This document shows positions 4,889 to 9,390 of a stretch of DNA of 9,390 nucleotides, one piece after another; position 1 is the first letter of the stretch, and every line of letters begins with the position of its first letter. The DNA comes from Anaerolineae bacterium (GTDB lineage: Bacteria > Chloroflexota > Anaerolineae > Anaerolineales > Anaerolineaceae): positions 1-9,390 of the forward strand of contig JACRAG010000395.1 in assembly GCA_016213455.1 (NCBI GenBank), written 5' to 3'. The position numbers and the translations under genes were made by a program. The notes under the pieces are model-generated. The model was given only the letters and a program-made list of their open reading frames with translations. It was not told the DNA's origin and ran no database searches.

Positions 4889-6793
4889 TTACGGTTTCAT
4901 ATACTTTGAGAAAAATTCGGTGATGGCCTCATAACAGCGCACCCGATTCTCGTATTTCAAAACATCATGGCCTTCGTTGTCGAATTGCAAATACTCGACC
5001 GTCTTGCCTTGCTCGCGCAGATGGTTCACAAGGTCAACCGATTCCCGCGCGACAACCCGTGGATCATTCTTGCCTTGAATCACCAGCAGTGGGCACGCCA
5101 GGTTATCAATGTGTGTGCGCGGAGAACGTTCCACCAGGAACTCGCGGTCGGTTTCCGGGTCACCCAACGCAATCCGGAAATACGGCTTCCAGGTTTCCGG
5201 GATGCGATCCATGAAGGTCAACAAGTCAAAAGGACCGAACATGTCCACGCCCGCCGCCCATAACTCCGGATGCCGCGCAACCAGGGTCAGCGTCATATAA
5301 CCACCGTAGGAACGGCCCACTACGCCTGCCCGACTGGTATCAATGCGGGGATCTTCACCTAACAACTTCATGGCATGGACGTGGTCGAGGCGATCATCAC
5401 CACCCCAATCGCGGTCCACTTCCTTGGTGTAAGCGAGTCCATACCCCGTGCTGCCGCGCACATTGGGAACAAACACGGCAAATCCATTTAACGTCAAGAA
5501 CTGGATCAACGGCATGGAGAACCAGGCAAAATCCGGTCGCTCCTGACCCTGCGGCCCACCATGGATGTAATAGACCAGCGGTCGCTTGCCTTTAAAGCCC
5601 AGGTCTGGGGATGGCATATATAAACGAGCTGAAATGCGGGTGCCGTCAAAGGATGTAAAAGAGGCATCTTCGCCATCCGACAGCAAACCCGGCGCGATCC
5701 CCAACACTTTTTCGCGGGTGTGCATCACAACCTTGCTGCGGTCCACGCCCTCCACAGAATAAATCTGGGTTGGTGAGGTCGCTGACGAGAAGGAAACAGC
5801 GTACCGATCACCTTTCGCGTCATATTGGTACGAGAAAGCCATACCATTGTGCAGCGGAGCCTGTTTGCCGATCACTACCCGATCGATTTTCAAAGTCAGC
5901 GCCTGGACATCAAATTCGGCCTCATACATCCAGGTACAACCATCGATGTTGTAGGTGAGGCTGTAGCGTTCTCCATAAAGGCGGTGGATACCTTCCAATT
6001 CTCCTGTGCCATTGTGCTGCTGCCCTGTGATCTTTACCTCTGCCAAATCCGAAGAGCCGGCGGGCAGGTATGCCGCACCGTAGCGATCATCAAAAAAGGC
6101 GCAGCTGACCAACAAACTTTGATGATCGGATGTGTAATTTACCGTATTGATTCCGGTCAGTTTGATCGCCTGATCCGGTTTCCGTTGATCCAATGGAATG
6201 CCAAATACCAGGCGTTTTTCTAGGCTGCCTGCAACCACCTCGAACAGAACGATATCACCCTGGGTATACCCTTCTGCGATGATCGTCCGGATGTGTTCTT
6301 CGGAATGAGCCACTGGACTTGCACCATAGGGACTGGAACCTAACAAAACCACTTCCCCGGTTTTGAGATTCGTCCGGTAGCCGTGTTGGACCGATTCCTC
6401 AAGCGACTCCACATCGAAATAAGCCATATTCGCATTGACATCGGTCAGCTCAAGATGCACGCGCGACTTTCCCAGCTCCGCATCGAATACCGGTTCCGGG
6501 TAACCACCCGTGACAGGGATGAGGACAGGCCGGTAAACTTCATCGCCGTCCATATCCAGCATGACCAGGATCTTGCCGATCTCAGGGAACACGGTGAATG
6601 ACTCGCCGCCAATCAGATGAGGGTTCTGCAGCGCCAGGTTCGGCGGCAGCAGCGGTTCCGGCACACTTCCGCCGTGATCCATCGCATACAGGCTCAAACG
6701 CCCGCTGATATTTGATAGAAAATAAATCCGATCGCCCACCAGTTGTGGGTTGATAAATAACCGGGCTGAAAGCAGCGAATCGATGCGGTACAT
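4889..6793 (-). CDS. S9-family serine peptidase, acylaminoacyl-peptidase/oligopeptidase-like
   Basis: The start at 6793 gives a 634-residue protein. Residues 1 to about 360 are beta-rich with repeated blade-like segments, matching the beta-propeller of prolyl oligopeptidases. The last 260 or so form an alpha/beta-hydrolase. The oxyanion region is YYIHGGPQGQ; the nucleophile Ser495 is in GRSYGGYM, Asp577 in GKNDPRV and His609 in NEGHD. The Ser-Asp and Asp-His spacings (82 and 32) are those of acylaminoacyl peptidases. No signal peptide is evident, so it is probably cytoplasmic and cleaves short peptides. I prefer the ATG at 6793 to the GTG at 6811, because GAGAGGA lies 5 nt before it and the GTG start would swallow this site. 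Substrate cannot be read from the sequence. Confidence 0.92.
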   Translation of the reverse strand: MYRIDSLLSARLFINPQLVGDRIYFLSNISGRLSLYAMDHGGSVPEPLLPPNLALQNPHLIGGESFTVFPEIGKILVMLDMDGDEVYRPVLIPVTGGYPEPVFDAELGKSRVHLELTDVNANMAYFDVESLEESVQHGYRTNLKTGEVVLLGSSPYGASPVAHSEEHIRTIIAEGYTQGDIVLFEVVAGSLEKRLVFGIPLDQRKPDQAIKLTGINTVNYTSDHQSLLVSCAFFDDRYGAAYLPAGSSDLAEVKITGQQHNGTGELEGIHRLYGERYSLTYNIDGCTWMYEAEFDVQALTLKIDRVVIGKQAPLHNGMAFSYQYDAKGDRYAVSFSSATSPTQIYSVEGVDRSKVVMHTREKVLGIAPGLLSDGEDASFTSFDGTRISARLYMPSPDLGFKGKRPLVYYIHGGPQGQERPDFAWFSMPLIQFLTLNGFAVFVPNVRGSTGYGLAYTKEVDRDWGGDDRLDHVHAMKLLGEDPRIDTSRAGVVGRSYGGYMTLTLVARHPELWAAGVDMFGPFDLLTFMDRIPETWKPYFRIALGDPETDREFLVERSPRTHIDNLACPLLVIQGKNDPRVVARESVDLVNHLREQGKTVEYLQFDNEGHDVLKYENRVRCYEAITEFFSKYMKP

Positions 6794-6889
6794 GAGGTTC
6801 CTCTCTCGCACTTATGGCTATCAAGCTGATTGGTTTGTAATGCGTGGTTTCCAATAAAAGAAACCTGCGATGTTTAACCCCTAAGAGGG
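6794..6889 (-). other. Intergenic region before the S9 peptidase gene with two small inverted repeats
   Basis: Two perfect 6-bp inverted repeats lie here: TAACCC/GGGTTA (6875-6880 and 6887-6892, overlapping the stop of the small membrane protein gene) and GGTTTC/GAAACC (6846-6851 and 6860-6865, with an AT-rich 8-nt loop). Neither is followed by a good T-run in the leftward direction. I see no convincing -35/-10 pair. GAGAGGA (ribosome binding site of the peptidase gene) is the only firm signal. Confidence 0.35.
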
Positions 6890-7084
6890 TTAGGGTAATT
6901 TATTCGAAGGCCTGGCGAGACTGAGCCAATATCCCAGCCCCAGGACCAGCATGGTGCCTAACAATGCCATTCCGAAATTCAACGATCCAATGCGAAAAAA
7001 AGTCCAGCCGATCTGACCACCCAGGATATGACCGCCCCAAAACCCCACCCAGGCCAGGATGAGATAGATCAGAAGGCGGCCCAA
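6890..7084 (-). CDS. Small two-helix membrane protein, remaining open part of a disrupted gene
   Basis: The 64 codons from a TTG at 7084 encode a very hydrophobic protein with two probable transmembrane helices (about residues 3-25 and 34-57), a glycine-rich turn GGHILGGQIGW between them, and a short polar C-terminus ending NKLP. I do not recognise a named family, though the pattern resembles small uncharacterised membrane proteins that I associate with Chloroflexota. The TTG has GGGGGA touching it with no spacer, a poor start. The frame upstream, beyond a TAG at 7102-7100, continues with membrane-protein coding sequence back to an ATG at 7165, so the true gene is probably longer (see the overlapping entry). 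It sits between mnmA and the peptidase gene on the same strand. Confidence 0.6.
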   Translation of the reverse strand: MGRLLIYLILAWVGFWGGHILGGQIGWTFFRIGSLNFGMALLGTMLVLGLGYWLSLARPSNKLP

Positions 7085-7107
7085 TCCCCCATTTTTCCAC
7101 TAGTGAA

Positions 7108-7127
7108 AACCTGCGCCAAAGCAGGTT
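7108..7127 (-). other. Hairpin ahead of the amber codon in the small membrane protein gene
   Basis: AACCTGC (7108-7114) and GCAGGTT (7121-7127) form a perfect 7-bp stem with a 6-nt loop. In the leftward transcript it is followed by UUCAC and then the UAG. The short U-run could make it a weak terminator after mnmA. If the longer gene is real, it lies inside the coding sequence just 5 nt upstream of the interrupting stop. Confidence 0.4.
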
Positions 7128-7177
7128 GACACCAAAATACCAAACAACACGGACGGAATGCTCATATCGACATTGCC

Positions 7178-8254
7178 TTAAGAAGTCAGAATGGTTCCCC
7201 CTCCCAAACATTCCTCATCCTGGTAGAACACAGCCCGCTGTCCTGGCGTGATGTCTCGAAGGGATTGCTTAAATTGTACACGCACTCGGCCTGCATCGAG
7301 CCATTGGATTCTGGCGGGAATTTCTCGCGCTTTGTAACGGATCTTCACCGTCACATCAAGCGTCGATTCCACCGGTTCGCCGGCAATCCAATTGATGTCA
7401 CCAGCCACCAATTCGGTCGAACCGAGCTCCTCAGCTTCACCGACGATCAGCCGATTTTCCCGTACATCCTTGCCAATCACGTACAGGGGCTTTTCCGATG
7501 AAAAACCCAGACCTTTACGCTGGCCAATGGTGTAAAACGCCAACCCCTGGTGCTGACCCAGGCTGCGCCCAGTCTGATCGACAATCACACCCGGACGAAC
7601 GGTTTCTGGAGCATTCCGAAGCAAAAAAGACCGGTAATCATCGCCAGCCAGAAAACACAGATCCTGGCTATCGGGTCGCTCAGCCACAGGCAAACCAAAA
7701 CTGCGCGCCATTTCTCGAACTTCAGGTTTGGGAAATTCACCGATGGGGAAAAGACTGTGACGCAATTTTTCTTGCGGGATGACGCTTAATACGTAGGACT
7801 GATCCTTCGCAGGGTCCAGGCCTTTCAACAGACGGGCCTGTCCATGATCATCAACCCGCACACGTGCATAATGCCCGGTAGCCAGGTGAGTCGCGCCCAA
7901 GGAACGCGCTTGCTCATACAGCACACCCCAACGGATGGACTGGTTGCACACAATGCATGGATTGGGCGTCACTCCCGCGCTGTACCCATCCAGGAAATGC
8001 TGCACTACACTTTCACGGAATGGAGACTGCGCGTCAACCGCGTAGAAGGGAATCCCCAACATCTGCGCCACTTTACGCGCTTGCGCCATGGCATCCGGCG
8101 TGCAGCAGCGATTGGAACATTCGGAACCAGGTTCACTCCATAAGCGCAGCATCATTCCAACCACGCGGTGTCCAGCTTCCACCAGGCGGGCAGCTGCTAC
8201 CGAACTGTCCACACCTCCGCTCATCGCCACAACAATCAAATCGTTATCTTTCAT
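7178..8254 (-). CDS. mnmA: tRNA-specific 2-thiouridylase MnmA
   Basis: This full-length 358-residue enzyme installs the 2-thio group of wobble uridine 34 in tRNA for Lys, Glu and Gln, using ATP to adenylate U34 and persulfide sulfur from a cysteine desulfurase. The PP-loop SGGVDSS (12-18) binds ATP. Cys103 in NPCIVCN and Cys200 in DSQDLCFL correspond to the catalytic pair Cys102/Cys199 of E. coli MnmA. ATGHYAR (126-131) and YTIGQRKGLG (241-250) are further family blocks, and the C-terminal beta-barrel ends in GGGTILTS. A Cys-rich SECSNRCC stretch (44-51) precedes TPDAMAQARKVA. The ATG follows the desulfurase stop by 6 nt with no strong Shine-Dalgarno, suggesting translational coupling to its sulfur donor. 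Confidence 0.97.
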   Translation of the reverse strand: MKDNDLIVVAMSGGVDSSVAAARLVEAGHRVVGMMLRLWSEPGSECSNRCCTPDAMAQARKVAQMLGIPFYAVDAQSPFRESVVQHFLDGYSAGVTPNPCIVCNQSIRWGVLYEQARSLGATHLATGHYARVRVDDHGQARLLKGLDPAKDQSYVLSVIPQEKLRHSLFPIGEFPKPEVREMARSFGLPVAERPDSQDLCFLAGDDYRSFLLRNAPETVRPGVIVDQTGRSLGQHQGLAFYTIGQRKGLGFSSEKPLYVIGKDVRENRLIVGEAEELGSTELVAGDINWIAGEPVESTLDVTVKIRYKAREIPARIQWLDAGRVRVQFKQSLRDITPGQRAVFYQDEECLGGGTILTS

Positions 8255-8260
8255 CTCGAA

Positions 8261-9390
8261 TCACTGGCGAATGCGCTCAACCGTTTCAACGAGCACATCC
8301 ACAAAATTACTTAAAATTTGTGCAGTGGTTGTCCGCCCAAAAGTCACACGCAATGATCCAAGCGCCCAACTTCGGTTTAACCCAATCGCAGACAGGACCT
8401 CGCTGGGCTGTGGATTTCCAGTTTTGCAGGCTGACCCGGAGGAACAGGCATAACCAGCCACATCCAGCATCATCAACAGGCGGTTCCCATCCACACCATC
8501 GAACACAAAGCTGGCATGATTGGGTAGTCGTAAACTGGGATGTCCGGTCAACCGCGATTTAGGGATGCGGCTCAGAACTTGTTCGATGAACACATCGCGC
8601 ATGGCGAGATTGCGGATACGGCGTTCTACCATGCTTTCACGAGCCAGCTGAAACGCAGTTCCCAAACCGACAATTAACGGCGTGTTGGATGTGCCGCCAC
8701 GCAAGCCTTCTTCTTGTTTTCCGCCGGTCTGCACCGGAACAATGGAGACGCCTTTGCGCACAACCAATGCCCCCACACCCTTGGGACCGTAAAATTTGTG
8801 TGCGCCGATGCTCACCAGGTCAACCTGATCTGCCAGAACGTCTACAGGCAGATGTGCCGCCGCCTGAACGGCATCGGTATGAAACGGCACGCCGGCAGAG
8901 CGGCATACCGCGCCGATTTCAGAAACTGGATTGATCGTGCCGATTTCGTTGTTGGCGTAAATCACAGAAACCAGAGCAGTATCCGGTCGGATGGAAACAC
9001 GCACATCGTCTGGATCAACCATGCCATACTCATCGACTTCCAGATAATCCAGAAAAAAGCCCTGATCTACCAACTGCTGTGCTGTGTGGAGAACCGCATG
9101 GTGCTCCACCGGGCTGATTAATATTCTTCGGGCATCCCGCTTTGACCGCTGCGCCCAAGCTACACCGCGTAATGCCAGGTTGTCCGACTCCGTTCCGCAG
9201 CCCGTAAAAGTGATTTCATCACTCCTGGCATTCATTAACCGCGCAGTTGTCTCTCTTGCCTGATCAATCGCAGCATCGGAAGCTTGCCCGAATTGGTGCA
9301 CCGATGAAGGGTTACCGTATATTTCAGAAAAAAATGGGAGCATTGCATTCAACACCTGCGGATCGACCGGGGTGCTGGCGGCGTAGTCCA
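8261..9390 (-). CDS. Cysteine desulfurase, NifS/IscS family (5' partial)
   Basis: This is a PLP enzyme that converts L-cysteine to alanine and a protein-bound persulfide. The frame is open to the right edge, which encodes DYAASTPVDPQV, the family's N-terminal motif, so only about the first handful of residues are missing; the in-frame GTG at 9355 is internal. Visible motifs are GNPSSVHQFG, TGCGTESDNLA, SPVEHHAV with the PLP-stacking His, ANNEIGTINP, FHTDAVQA with the PLP-contacting Asp, the Schiff-base Lys in SIGAHKFYGPKG, RGGTSNTPLIVGLG, and the catalytic Cys in CSSGSACKTGN on a loop of IscS/NifS (group I) type. Adjacency to mnmA recalls the YrvO-MnmA pair of Bacillus subtilis, so it probably supplies sulfur for tRNA thiolation; a housekeeping Fe-S role is also possible. 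Confidence 0.95.
   Translation of the reverse strand, partial: DYAASTPVDPQVLNAMLPFFSEIYGNPSSVHQFGQASDAAIDQARETTARLMNARSDEITFTGCGTESDNLALRGVAWAQRSKRDARRILISPVEHHAVLHTAQQLVDQGFFLDYLEVDEYGMVDPDDVRVSIRPDTALVSVIYANNEIGTINPVSEIGAVCRSAGVPFHTDAVQAAAHLPVDVLADQVDLVSIGAHKFYGPKGVGALVVRKGVSIVPVQTGGKQEEGLRGGTSNTPLIVGLGTAFQLARESMVERRIRNLAMRDVFIEQVLSRIPKSRLTGHPSLRLPNHASFVFDGVDGNRLLMMLDVAGYACSSGSACKTGNPQPSEVLSAIGLNRSWALGSLRVTFGRTTTAQILSNFVDVLVETVERIRQ

Larger units (their letters stand above)
6890..7165 (-). pseudogene. 91-codon membrane protein gene interrupted by an in-frame amber codon
   Basis: From ATG at 7165 the frame reads MSIPSVLFGILVSTCFGAGF-His, a convincing first transmembrane helix. It then meets TAG (7102-7100) at codon 22 and continues as WKNGGLGRLLIYLILAWVG through the rest of the protein. 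Without the TAG this would be a 91-residue, three-helix protein with no frameshift, starting 12 nt after the mnmA stop, a normal operon spacing. One base change (for example TTG or CAG to TAG) explains the break. Alternatives are a base-calling error, reinitiation at the TTG 18 nt downstream, or readthrough. TAG is used as a genuine stop in this window (iron-sulfur subunit gene), which argues against general reassignment. Confidence 0.6.

Noticed and set aside
6793..6811. GTG at 6811 as start of the S9 peptidase
   Set aside because: A good Shine-Dalgarno (GAGAGGA) lies between it and the ATG at 6793, with normal spacing to the ATG.
7100..7102. Pyrrolysine or other genome-wide UAG reassignment at the amber codon
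   Set aside because: The iron-sulfur subunit gene ends in TAG with the next gene starting right after, so UAG acts as a stop here. A local mutation or error is simpler, pending a check for a suppressor tRNA.
6862..7116. Repeated AAACCTGCG at 6862 and 7107 as a dispersed repeat
   Set aside because: Only nine bases are shared and the flanks differ; one copy is part of a hairpin and the other is not.
7957..8562. 201-codon open frame on the + strand across the mnmA/desulfurase junction
   Set aside because: It is entirely antisense to two strongly conserved enzymes, and its composition (rich in Pro, His, Arg, Ser) is that of a reverse-complement frame.
1..9390. Mobile elements, CRISPR arrays, tRNA/rRNA genes, phage or defence genes
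   Set aside because: I looked for them on both strands and saw none. Apart from the small membrane protein, nearly all the coding sequence belongs to conserved enzyme, respiratory or ribosomal protein families.

Overview
The window is an ordinary-looking bacterial chromosome segment with moderate GC and tight spacing. It has no insertion sequence, CRISPR array, tRNA or rRNA gene. The gene content and the character of the proteins (a long-form L25/Ctc, a TrmI-type m1A58 methyltransferase, an S9 acylaminoacyl-peptidase-like enzyme, and a cysteine desulfurase next to mnmA) fit an anaerobic or facultative member of the Chloroflexota, probably Anaerolineae. This placement is an inference from protein character, not a measurement.

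Left part, + strand (1-2509): four tightly packed genes make one operon that enters from the left. They encode a glycerol-3-phosphate dehydrogenase flavoprotein of the GlpA type (5' end outside the window), a complex II-type iron-sulfur subunit with a full [2Fe-2S]/[4Fe-4S]/[3Fe-4S] ligand set, and two small three-helix membrane anchors resembling SdhC and SdhD. GlpA and the iron-sulfur gene overlap by ATGA. The set suggests a membrane-bound glycerol-3-phosphate:quinone oxidoreductase in which a GlpA subunit lacking its usual C-terminal iron-sulfur extension sits on a succinate dehydrogenase-like electron relay, in place of the GlpB/GlpC partners known from E. coli.

Middle (2510-3370, + strand): rplY/ctc (ribosomal protein L25) is a single-gene unit with a near-consensus sigma70-type promoter (TTGACA-17-TAAAAT), a leader of about 125 nt and a strong terminator. 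The last 39 nt of the leader, directly against the Shine-Dalgarno sequence, fold into two helices separated by a purine-rich internal loop. That loop reproduces the core of 5S rRNA loop E, the binding site of L25. This is the most striking signal in the window: a probable rRNA-mimic autoregulatory element.

Right part, - strand (9390 to 3347): a run of genes, partly overlapping or with short gaps, encodes a cysteine desulfurase (5' end outside the window), MnmA tRNA 2-thiouridylase, a small membrane protein broken by an in-frame amber codon, an S9-family serine peptidase, TrmI tRNA m1A58 methyltransferase and a CoA-type Nudix hydrolase. The desulfurase and MnmA form the sulfur relay for tRNA wobble s2U, and TrmI is a second tRNA modification enzyme. 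The run ends head-on against rplY at one shared 19-bp hairpin that can terminate in both directions; the Nudix stop codon lies in its loop.
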